Origin: Agaricus subrufescens
Lineage: Eukaryota > Basidiomycota > Agaricomycetes > Agaricales > Agaricaceae
Direction: 5' to 3'
Length of the DNA: 64,000 bases
Assembly (NCBI GenBank): GCA_029945375.1
Contig: CM057060.1
Coordinates: 2,852,001-2,916,000 of the forward strand
Position numbers and translations under genes: made by a program. Position 1 is the first letter of the stretch. Each line of letters starts with the position of its first letter. Under the pieces are notes generated by a model. The model was not told the origin of the DNA. It saw only the letters and a program-made list of their open reading frames with translations, and did not search any database. Positions 25,660 to 35,436 of this stretch are shown piece by piece.

Positions 25660-26831
25660 TCAAAGGACCGGAAAAAGATTCGAATAATCATTCGGGATTG
25701 CGTGGTCGTACCAGCCTGCGTGAAATGACCCAGGGGGTATCTGTTCAATGCATGGACCGGTCTGGCTGTACCAAAGTCCCTCTGCAAAGTTGGGATGTTG
25801 CTGGGTCTGGTACGGGGCTTCGTAGTATCCCTCGCAATGTGCAAACGGGGGAGGGACGAACATGTCCGTTACCTCTGAGGGGATCACAGAAGTATTCGGC
25901 GGTGTTGGTGTTCCGGTTGTTGTAGACGAATTGGATATTTCTCCATTTCGGAATAAACGTGGTTGATTCGATACCGGGCAGGTAGATTCGGTGATCGTAC
26001 AGGAAGGAATGTTGTTAAGATGAGGGGCTATATGTCCCACTGGCACCATCTGCAATGGTTCAGAAATAATCGTCAGAGCAGGACTGGTGAAAGTGGGAGG
26101 GTATAACTCACCTCCACAGGGAGTTTGAGGCCTTCAGAAGCTGATACGTTACAAGCGATGGGATGTATCCACCTAGTGGATGCACTTGACGAATATAGAC
26201 CCTCGTAATCAAGGTCCGAAGGTGACCCTCCTGCCGTGGGGGAGGGTAAACTCGCTGGGCTAGAAGCAGATGATGGAGCGGACAGCTCGTGTGGGGGAAA
26301 ATATCCCGTAGGAGGACTGATGTTACCCTCTGCCACCGATATAAGTGGTGACCGCATTCTGTACCGGCTTTTTGGAAGATTTCCAGGGTGTCGTTGAGGA
26401 CGAAAACGGTAATCGGGATTATTTCGTACATGTTCATCACGCTCCTGCTCAGCGCGTATTCTGTACGGCTCCTTTTCCTCGGCTGACATCTGCTTCCAAG
26501 CCGTAGCTGCACGCTTGGAGAGTGAGGGATCGGTAGAGGGAACGCCAGGAGGGCGGCGGATTCGACGGCCTCTCCGACGGTGGATCTGCGAATAATCGCA
26601 GCGGAATATAATGAAAGCGTTTCTGGGGCGAGCTACCCATCCCGGCTCATGTTGGCGACGAGAGCCTTGGCAGGAAGAGCGGAGAGGGCGGGAGTTAGGA
26701 TGGGAATGGGATGATTTCGAGAACGGGGAGTCAAGGAATGCCTGACCAGACCCTGGAGCTAGCCCGGCATCATATTGGTCTCCATCGCCAGAGGGAGTCC
26801 ATCCGATAAGTTGTCCACAGTGCGATGACAT
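25660..26831 (-). CDS. HMG-box transcription factor (MATA_HMG type)
   Basis: Two exons, 26831-26112 and 26049-25660, give 369 aa. The HMG box spans about residues 66-147: WVARPRNAFIIFRCDYSQIH, a basic turn RRRGRRIRR, then LSKRAATAWKQMSAEEKEPYR and the basic end DYRFRPQR. This resembles the sequence-specific, single-box MATA/Ste11-like group used in fungal mating and development rather than the non-specific Nhp6 type. The loop between helix 1 and helix 2 is longer than usual, with PPGVPSTDP. The rest is Ser/Pro-rich and probably activating or regulatory. No homeodomain or pheromone gene lies nearby, so this is not an obvious mating-type locus. The target genes are unknown. Confidence 0.88.
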
Positions 26832-28705
26832 TAGGTTGGTGGACCCTCGAAAGAGAGAACAGGGTTGAGGTTTTGGGTATCAAACGACCCCCGCCTTTAT
26901 CATGCTTTTCTACCCTTGAAACTCAGCTAGGGTCACCCTTTTGGCGCCGTCGGTAACGAACTTGCCACTTTCGACAATTCGCATCTACAAATCAAATCGA
27001 TCGGGATCTTGCCCGACCTTGGTGAAGTGAACAAGCTGTCAATAGTCACATGGGATATTTGATAAGTTCGCATCGCCTAAAATCCCATATCATGAGTCAC
27101 GGTCCAGCGCAGTCAGCGGTGGAGAACGCTTTCCTGCTCGCTATCCTTACAAAGCTCCCTGGATTATCCTTGCTTTGGTGGATCTGACCATGAAATCAGC
27201 CTGGACCTACTGGACTCCCACGGTCCACAGGTCCTATCCTTCGTTCATATTTCGGAAATGCTGTCGGGAAAGCATCACCTTTCGCTATTTCAGAAAGTGA
27301 GGACGCCTATCTCAACCAGGTAGGCTAGATTAAAAAAGCGCCAAAATCTCGCGCAAGCAAGCGCGATTTCCGTATCTTTATTGACTCTAGTACATGATCT
27401 GACAGAATTTCTCGACAAGATATTGCCCCAAGAAAAATAGCTCACTCAGGGCACCCTCGCATGTGACCGTTCTCTACTATAGCTGACGACCGCAAATCCA
27501 TTTTGACACTGCCTTCGACGGGAGAAATGTTATTACATGTTAAAAACCTGTGGAAAATTTGTTTATTTTTACAACTCTGCTAAAATCATTCTCACCCAGC
27601 CCTATTCGGATCCGGTCTCCTAATGATCTCTTGAGTGTCTCTTTCTTGTACTACATGTAGCTTTGTGGTCAAAGTAGGCCACTAATTCTGTCTGTCTTGA
27701 CAAGCGACATTCTTAGCCCGGACACTTATGTTCCGAAGGCCAAGATTTCACTGGATAGCTACGAGGAAAATCTCACCCGCGTATGTCACAGTCTGCGCTT
27801 ATCGCGGCCACGGTTACATTCGGTAATGTCGACGTTCAATGATCGGATAAAAATAAGTCGCTGAATCCTCCATAGATCACAGCAGCTACTCCAGGTCTTG
27901 ACCTGTAAGGAGCGGTGCTTTCGCGTCATTTTGAGTTGTACTGGCGTGTCTCCGCATCAGCGGCCCATTCTGTGCACGGTCCTTTGTCTCAAGAGAAAGA
28001 AGTTTGATTCTGACGAACTTTGAACTAATCAGTAAATGATAGCTAGTCCAAATGGGGAAATTTGAGCGAGATGAACTCAATTGACATCACCAGTTTGAGT
28101 CGATCAGATGCTATGTTCCGATAAATCGGGTGTTGGTCGGCACTTTGTAGGCTCGGGGGCGCCTGAGTCGGACTAGTGGACCCACTTTGGGACCCACCAT
28201 TCCATCGTATCGGAGACTTGAACAGACCCGACTTGAGGGGAATTCATGTCGTGCGGTGCCACCAAATATCGATAAATGATTGTACGTCTCGTAATCAACC
28301 CGTTGAAGATCGGAGATTTTGCATGTTTGCATAAGTGTTCGGCTTACCATGGGATTGAGTCATCAAACTGATATACCAACGATTTCTTAATCGCAGCTGC
28401 TGATTAAGTAGATACGAGCCTCCTACGCAAGAGAATTGAACCTAACACACAGTATATGGAAGTTGCCCTGGGTAAGCACGGTTCATTCGGCTACGTAAAA
28501 GCCGTTCACAAATATTCCGCTTGTTCCGCCCTATTTCACCCAGCGATGAATGAGACGGAGTTGTACGGGCTCGAGGATGTCCAGTCGCAACTCGCTTATT
28601 GATCTCGAAATCCTGGTTATATTCCTCGGAGAAAAATTTAACACATGAAGTCCTTATTTTCTTTGTATTGTCCGCACTTATGATATCAAAGCCGAATGAT
28701 GAATT
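26832..28705. other. Long upstream interval of the HMG-box gene
   Basis: About 1.9 kb without a supportable gene. It lies between the 5' side of the HMG-box gene and the 3' end of the D-lactate dehydrogenase gene. Such long upstream regions often carry control elements for developmental regulators, but no specific site is identified. Confidence 0.45.
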
Positions 28706-29952
28706 CTACCGGTCCGGTCCCACGAGGCATTCGCATGTGCCTGTGCTTTCCAAGGATAGAATATTAGAAATTGTGGTTTCGGCAATGTTCTTCAACGCCT
28801 CCTTAGTGAGAAAAGCTTGATGTCCACTGTGGTTGGGATTTGGGGTTACTACGCAGAAGTATCGACACGAGAAGGTACTCACGTCATGTATACATTGTAG
28901 AACGACAGTAAGCGGGCGAAAACATCGTCATGGATCACTTTCGCGCTAGAATCGGCAAAGAAATACGCGGATTCGCGCTCGTAAACGTCCATGCCGACGG
29001 CTGCCACATGGCCCGACTTCAATGCGCTACAAATTTGGTTAAGCACCCGCGAGAGCGAAAAAGCGAAAGAAAAAATTTCTACCGTATCAATGCATGGGTA
29101 TCAAACAATCCGCCCCTCGAAGTATTGATAAGGACTACGCCTGGCTTCATCTTCCCGAGGGTATCATCGTTGATGATGTATTTCGTTCCATCAGTCAGTG
29201 GACAATGCAAGCTCACGATATCCGACTTTTCACACAACTCATCCAAGGTCTGCACATAGCGGATCCCGTATTCTTCAGCAACGGGTGAGGGATATGGGTC
29301 ATATGCTATGACGTTGCTATTGAAGCCTTTGGCCAAGATCCTGCCAGTTAAAAGCCCAATTTTTCCCGTTCCTATAATGCCCACTGTTTTCCCACAAATA
29401 TTGAATCCAAGGAGTCCGTCGAGGAGGAAGTTTCCCTCACGGACTCGATTATAGGCTTTGTGGTATTTACGAACTACGGTCATGATCATCCCGACCGTAA
29501 ACTCGGCTACGGATTCCGGAGAGTAGGACGGTACGCGAGCCACTTTGATTCCAAGTTTTGATGCAGCTTCTAGGTCAACGTTATTGAAGCCGGCACATCT
29601 GAGTGCGACGAATTTCTGGGGAGGGCTAGTTAGTTAGAGACTGTAGTGTGATGAGGTTAAGTATAAGGGGGCCTGAGGAAAGGACTCACAACGCCGAGGG
29701 TCTTTAGGTGTTTCAATACTTCCTCGCTGCATACATCGTTGACGAAAATGCATATGGCATCGTGACCATCGGCGAGTTGTACGGTGAGCGGGTCAAGGAG
29801 TGTTTCAATGAAAGTAAATTGGAGGTTAGTGTTTGCAGTCAACGCCGCTTGCAGGGATTCGACGTCGTACTGACAGCAAAGTATCTGTGCACTTCAAGGT
29901 AGTGGTAAGTGAGGATACAGACCTTCTGAGCTCCGTAGACAGCGACTCTCAT
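28706..29952 (-). CDS. D-2-hydroxyacid dehydrogenase, D-lactate dehydrogenase (LdhA) type
   Basis: NAD-dependent reduction of pyruvate or related 2-oxoacids to D-hydroxyacids is the likely reaction. Exons at 29952-29923, 29869-29690, 29615-29083, 29026-28883 and 28826-28706 give 335 aa. Visible features include MRVAVYGAQK at the start, FVALRCAGFNNVDLEAA, and VPSYSPESVAEFTVGMI. The Rossmann motif is TVGIIGTGKIGLLTG, then DIVSLHCPLTDGT, and the catalytic Arg is in INTSRGGL. The Glu lies in GMDVYERE and the His in TGHQAF. DDVFARLLSF near the end is typical of the LdhA branch. The neighbours give no pathway context. It starts 162 bp from the divergent CCDC124-type gene. Confidence 0.92.
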
Positions 29953-30114
29953 AGTTGATCGTGGTATGTGCTGTGTGATTTGTTGTGTATGCTTTGGGTG
30001 CAATTGAGATAAGATAAGATTGTCCTAGTTGCACCATAATCGGCTTTGCTCATTAAACAAGGAACGCTTTGGCTGATCGACTTCGATAAGTCTGCTATAA
30101 CCAGTATCAACAAC
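29953..30114. promoter_or_regulatory. Compact divergent promoter region
   Basis: Only 162 bp separate the start codons of the D-lactate dehydrogenase-type gene (minus) and the CCDC124-type gene (plus), so both must be driven from this interval or from overlapping elements. No specific factor site was identified. Confidence 0.5.
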
Positions 30115-31194
30115 ATGGCACCAGGCAAAGGCACAAATACTAAAAAGGAGGCCGGAAGAGCGAAGAAGGCGGAGAATGAGGCAAAGAAACGGGATGCCGT
30201 GGCAGCAGAGAAGGTACGCCCAACAAATACATATGATTCATGCTACTTTGTGACTACGGCCTCCCTTCAGGAACGCAAAGAAGCTGATACTTGGGTCGAT
30301 AAAGATGTCAAAGGGGGCAAGGCCGCTAAAGAAGCCAAAGAAGAGAAACGAAAAGCGGATCTTGCCCGGAAGGCAGAGAATGCAAGACTGTTAGCAGAGG
30401 AAGAGGCGGGTATAAAGAACAAGCCCAAAGCGACGCCAAAGGCTGGACAAAAGAAGAAAGCTGAACAAGTCAAGCCTGCTGGTCCTGGCGCTATTGCCGC
30501 CGGAGGTGGGATATCCTCGGAGGGTGGTCTGGAGAAAGGCAAGGATAAAGAGGGGGAAGTTGAGAGTTTCAGCGCCACGGGTATCGATAATGCGCTGGAC
30601 CTACTGGAAGTTGTCACGGCAAAGATGGATAAGGCTAGCCTTGGCTCACAAGCTGCAGGAATGGAAAAACATCCAGAGGTACATTTGGTCTGTCTTTTGA
30701 CTGAGAAAAACTGACCGAATATGCCCTCGGTAGCGTCGATTCAAGGTCTGTCACATTTTTCTAAGCGCCTGATTTTTCGCGAGCATGATCATCTAATTCC
30801 TGCGATCGTTAGGCTGCCTTCGAAGCTTATCAAGAGCGTGAGTTACCCAATATCAAAGACGATGTAAGTTTTAACAAGTTAACGTGAGGCTATGCTTACC
30901 GGAAAACTCCCAGCATCCAGGGCTGCGCTTGCAGCAATACAAAGTATGTTACACAGTAACCTTCTCAGCTCACAGCCCCCATCATGTCCGATGACAGGAA
31001 CTTTTATTCAAGCAATTCCAAAAGGCTCCAGAGAATCCGTAAGACGTCAACTTCAGATATTCTACACATGCGATAACTATGATGTCACCAACAGGTTCAA
31101 CCAGACTATGGTTTCCTATGATGCCTCCAAGGAAGAAAGACTTGAGGCTCTTAACCGTAGGCGGTTAGAAGTTGAGGACCGCCTGCGGGATTGA
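30115..31194 (+). CDS. CCDC124 / Lso2-like ribosome-associated coiled-coil protein
   Basis: Members bind the ribosomal A site and help ribosomes recover from dormancy. Seven exons (30115-30213, 30271-30678, 30734-30745, 30813-30863, 30914-30943, 30998-31038, 31095-31194) give 246 aa; one exon is only 12 nt and encodes RRFK. The N-terminus is a Lys/Glu-rich helix (KKEAGRAKKAENEAKKRD, then ERKEADTWVDKD). The C-terminal conserved domain reads AAFEAYQERELP, HPGLRLQQYKELLFKQFQK, PENPFNQTMVSYDA and ends with a charged helix. The middle is an Ala/Lys/Gly linker. The domain order matches the family. The role in this fungus is inferred. Confidence 0.88.
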
Positions 31195-31574
31195 ATTTTT
31201 TGCGTTCATTTCTCGGCAACAGCCACCGCCTGGCACTCATTGATTGCCCCGTGGTGCTGTTGCCTCTGCTGTCGTGGCTCGTGGTGGTGTGTCCAGCCTC
31301 GTTGATGCTCCGGATAGGTAAATGTACTACAGCGCTTCGAGGTTTTCATTGCCACAATGATGTTATCACGCTGGGTCCATAATCCACTTCATGTATTACC
31401 TGTCTTATTCATTACTGCGAGATGCTGCGGGCGCCGTCTAAGCGATGCAGCATTCGCACAGAAGCGCTCCGGTCTTCGATAGACCTGTGCTGCCACTGTA
31501 CAGGTTGTATTACGTAATGTCATCAATAAAAGGCGGACCATCTCATGATTGGGTTTTTCATCCACCACCACCCA

Positions 31575-32381
31575 ATGTCATCACTGTCCTCGTCGCCTAT
31601 TGTCCTCAGTTGTCGCAGCAGTCCAGCTGCGTCTCCAAGAGCGCGCTCACCAGAAATCATCCGCACCAACACCCTCGCGGTCACATCCCTCCCTAAATCT
31701 TTTTTTGAGCCCGTGATTCTGGACCTTCTACGCACGCATTTTTCGTCGTTCGGACCAATAAACCAATGGGTACCGCTAGCGGGATTTTCGAGAATCATCA
31801 TCGTTTACGAGAATGAGGATGATGCCGAAAGCGCAAAAGTTCATTCGGATCCCATAGTCTTGAACGCCGTAAACGGACGGTGAGTATACCTGGCTACCCC
31901 TTGTCTTCTCCATGGACTAATTGGCTGTATTAGAATGGCGGAAATAGTCCTTAGAGTATATCGTGCCGATTCGAATCCTCTCGTGCATCACGATGAAGAT
32001 GCGATCCCTCACGAAAATTACTTAATGCCTCCTGCCGTCGAAAAGAACTTTCTCATGTCGCCTCCTGGATCTCCTCCAGTTGGATGGGAGCCTATCCGAG
32101 AGGATCCACCCAATGCCACGCCTTTAGCTGATGACCTCATTGAAGCCTTAAAAAAACTTCAGGTACATCAGACACGAAAGTCAAGCCTGGAATTGGTGCT
32201 AGAGCCAAATGAAGAGTCTGGCGTTGGCGTGTACGTCGAAGATTTTGATTTGGCCCAGGGGCACAACCCAGAGGATGACGTTAAGGAGGAAGATTGGGTT
32301 TACGGTGTCACCGCTCCTGCGAGGTCAAAATGGAAACCTGTGCCGACTGCTATGCCGCCTGCGAAGCCTATTTCTGTTTAG
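31575..32381 (+). CDS. RCN1: Calcipressin (regulator of calcineurin)
   Basis: Calcipressins bind and modulate the phosphatase calcineurin in calcium signalling. Two exons, 31575-31879 and 31934-32381, give 250 aa. An ATG ten codons upstream (31545) is in frame and could be used instead. The N-terminal RRM-like domain has TNTLAVTSLPKSFFEPVI, FGPINQWVPLAGFSRIIIVY and DDAESAK. After the intron comes the diagnostic FLMSPPGSPPVGWEPIRED motif (FLISPPxSPP in relatives), which is phosphorylated in family members. A final KPISV may be a docking site. It lies 380 bp downstream of the CCDC124-type gene on the same strand. Confidence 0.92.
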
Positions 32382-33254
32382 AATGCACCCGCGGTACGGT
32401 TTTTGTACCTAATTATCCTATGTTGTTTTCTTGGTGAGTATACCTTTCCTCTCGACGGTTCCCACCTTCCTTTCCAATTCTGGATGAAATACATTTTCAG
32501 ACCTGTTCTGAGCCTTTCGGGGTCATTGCGGATCACCTTTTATTGCCTATACTTGCTGAACCCTTTTTCTTTGGTATCCCTTGCTTTCGACCGACTTATG
32601 CTGATGTACTTTTTTGCCAGACGTTTTGTACTGTCTTTGTTGAATATGCTTTAGTATCGTTGGCTGAAAATTGCAAAGTTAAATTTTGTGAGTACTCATC
32701 TTCCTTCTCTTCGTCCTTTTCTTTCGAATATAAGAGAGACATAAGATGAAAAACATCAGACCTGTTCTGACAGATATGGAGACAAAACTATATTGCCTTT
32801 TTTTTTCTGATATCTTATCCTGCTTGCTACCATGTTTGAGACCTATACTGACCTGCCTTTATCAGAATACCTATACCGCATTTACTCATTGTTTATAATT
32901 CAAGTTGCATTTTTTGTTAGTTTGCATGGACTAGACTTTGGACATTGTATTTTTTTGTATGTAACATGGTGCATTTCAGTATTTGCTGTGGATGACAAGC
33001 GCGTAGCTTTTATACGTTTTCGTACAAAGATATATGGATACCTGCTATCATCTTGTGTTCCAAGATCGCTATCCCAACGAAAGTGGTCCTCGCAGGGCAG
33101 TGTTGGTCTTATTTTAGTCGAGCACGGGGAGTTTCAGAATGACATCATCGACTCCGCCCTCACCACACCTGTTCATCTTCTTGTCTTCGTTCTGCGTCTT
33201 TGACGTTGGAAGTTCACCATTGCGACCTCTACAACCCAAGCCACCATTACCATC
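32382..33254. other. T-rich intergenic region
   Basis: A pyrimidine-rich stretch with open frames full of Phe, Leu and Tyr that look like by-products of base composition. It probably holds the calcipressin 3' UTR and the promoter of the next gene. Confidence 0.45.
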
Positions 33255-34071
33255 ATGCCTCTCGACTCTTGTTACGAAGAAAGTTATACGATCTTTGTCG
33301 AACCCATTCGGGTACCTTCGCCTTATGCGCGCACTTTCAACCTTGATATGGCTAGTCGTCTCCAGTCGAAATCGCTCCTTTCAGCCTTTGGGTATGGGTT
33401 ATGTGCAGGGTTTGTCGGCATCACTGTGTGAGTGGAATTTCCAAAATAGAGATTTGTCGGCCGTTTTCTAAGCGGGTTATACAGGATGAACATCACGCAG
33501 AGTATCGAGCAACAAATCACTGGTCGCTCCGCTTTCCATGTTCCAGGCGAAAACATCGTTCGCTTCTTCAAACAATGTTTCAATTTCGCAAAGGATAACC
33601 CACATGTCAACAAAAGTACTTATAGGAAAGGTAAAAATCCGGAGAGCACTCTACCACTCAAACCAGAGGACGAGTCTGAACCATACAATCTTGCAGAATC
33701 AACTAGTGGTGGTGGAGAACCTGAACAAGTAGTTCATAATGATACGATGGCGAAGTGGGGTATGCATCTTGGTCAGGGGGCGTTACTTGGTGGATTGAGA
33801 GGTGTTATGAGTTATTATGGGTGTAGAGGCAGTGTGGCGGATTTTGTGTTTATGGGGTTGACCTCTCCGAGAGGTGGATATGCGGCTTGGAGGGATATGA
33901 ATGAGAATAAGCCTTTGTGGGTGTCTTTCTCTTTTCTCTAAATTGTATGCGGTCGATGTTAATGGGTTATTGGACAGGTCGCAGATCGTTTTAGATGCGT
34001 TGCCTGATATCGCTCATCAGACGGTTTACGCCTTTGTGACTGGCTTTTTGTGTGATCACTGGGTGAATTGA
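33255..34071 (+). CDS. Hypothetical protein with Gly-rich hydrophobic segments
   Basis: Three exons (33255-33427, 33485-33916, 33978-34071) give 232 aa in one frame. The N-terminus reads MPLDSCYEESYTIFVEPIRV; a likely membrane helix LLSAFGYGLCAGFVGITV follows, then an acidic central linker. A second Gly-rich segment, KWGMHLGQGALLGGLRGVMS, precedes the C-terminal part with VYAFVTGFLCDHWVN. Small-residue motifs within helices suggest packed membrane segments, though this is inference. No known family was recognised. Confidence 0.6.
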
Positions 34072-35436
34072 AGTGCGGCGCGTTTTGTAACAATAGGCCT
34101 GTAACGGCTATATTAAGCGTTGATAAGGGATTTGTGCATCAGTACTTTCTGAATGGATCTTTGGATCGTTACGTTTATAACTGAGTGGATATTTACGAAA
34201 GAGTGCATCGCCTCTGGCTTCTTTGCATTCTGATCAAGTGGGAGTCTTCTTTTGAAGCCCGGTGCCATTATAGTGTTTCGTTGCTTGTGGCGCTAGAAGC
34301 TCTTTGTCTTTTTACGGAGTATGAGCTAGCTACATTTTGATAGTTGTATTCATCTCTGGGGGAGAAACTAAATGAGCTAATGGCTTCATTCGACTTATGA
34401 CTCGATAAAGACCACAGAAAACTCGTCAAACTTGATAGTATGCGGAGTGGTTGATCCTCGTTGGGCGGGACAAGATAGCGGACGACTGAGAGGAGATTGA
34501 ATTTTGTACTATTACATTTAACGATACCCCTTTGAATCATCTACTCTGGAACGCCGTGAAGATTGGAATCTTGAGTAGTCAACGCGATTTTGTGGAGTTG
34601 TGTTTTTATTTTTGTGCTAAGACGTTGTTTCTGAAGATACCACCACTGGTAAGTTTAGATGCCAGCGGACTTACGCACAGCGGGATCTCTTTGACTAATT
34701 TCTCATAGAGTCCGTGACTCTCCGAAATGAGCGGTAACCATTTTTGCTGTCGTATTCGACAGTTTTGTACTTCAAATTATCGCCCTTGTATTTTGATAAC
34801 CTCCATTTTACGTTGGGGCGCCAACTCCACAAAAAAGAAGAAAATGATGGGAGACCAAAGATAGTAGTGTGTATGCTAAATCAGGGTTGCTTAGACTCAC
34901 GTGATGCGATTTTGTTGTTTATTGTTCGGGAATCGGGACAGGGTTGGGAAAAAGAACAATGGCTCTGCATACACAATGGCGGGGGAGGGGGGCTAGACGC
35001 GTTTACCGGGACTGGAACAAGGGTTCTGTTGGTGGCATGCAGTGAAAGGTTGCTGTCAGGACTACCAGGGTGGGTGGGGCCATTGTAATTTCTCCTTCCC
35101 CCTTTTCACACCTTTATATATAACTTTGAGCTTGTTGCGACTCGGTTTTCGTCCTCCCCCTTTAAGTGTCGCACTCACTCCGGTTTACGTTTACGGTGTG
35201 GGCTATTGTTATTGTTGTCCCCCCCTCTCTCTCCTCTCTTCCCTTTACTTCCCTCCCTCCTCCGCTCCTCTCTTTGTGTCTTGCTTTGATAGTCTAGACT
35301 TGACGAACTTGTTATTAACAAAGACATTCTCTTTTTGTCTTTAGAAGACTCATCGTCTTCGTTCATTCTTTTGCTGCATCTCTAGACTAACGGGACTTTT
35401 GCTTATTATTCTTTGGATTTCTGACGAAAATATTTC
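34072..35436. other. Intergenic region ending in a pyrimidine-rich promoter
   Basis: No gene was seen. A strong C/T tract at about 35218-35275 (CCCCCCTCTCTCTCCTCTCT and more) lies about 160-220 bp before the next start codon. Such CT tracts are common core-promoter elements of highly expressed fungal genes. Confidence 0.5.
35218..35275 (+). promoter_or_regulatory. CT-rich promoter tract
   Basis: Nearly uninterrupted pyrimidines upstream of the cysteine-rich membrane-protein gene; fungal transcription starts often lie just after such tracts. Confidence 0.45.

Noticed and set aside
25660..26831. Mating-type locus
   Set aside because: An HMG-box gene is present, but no homeodomain pair, pheromone precursor or pheromone receptor lies nearby, as expected for a basidiomycete MAT locus.
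32403..33203. Phe/Leu/Tyr-rich frames suggesting small membrane proteins
   Set aside because: They follow from the T-rich composition; no consistent splice structure or family match.
35175..35366. Minus-strand Ser/Arg/Lys-rich frame
   Set aside because: Complement of the CT-rich promoter tract, so low complexity by composition.
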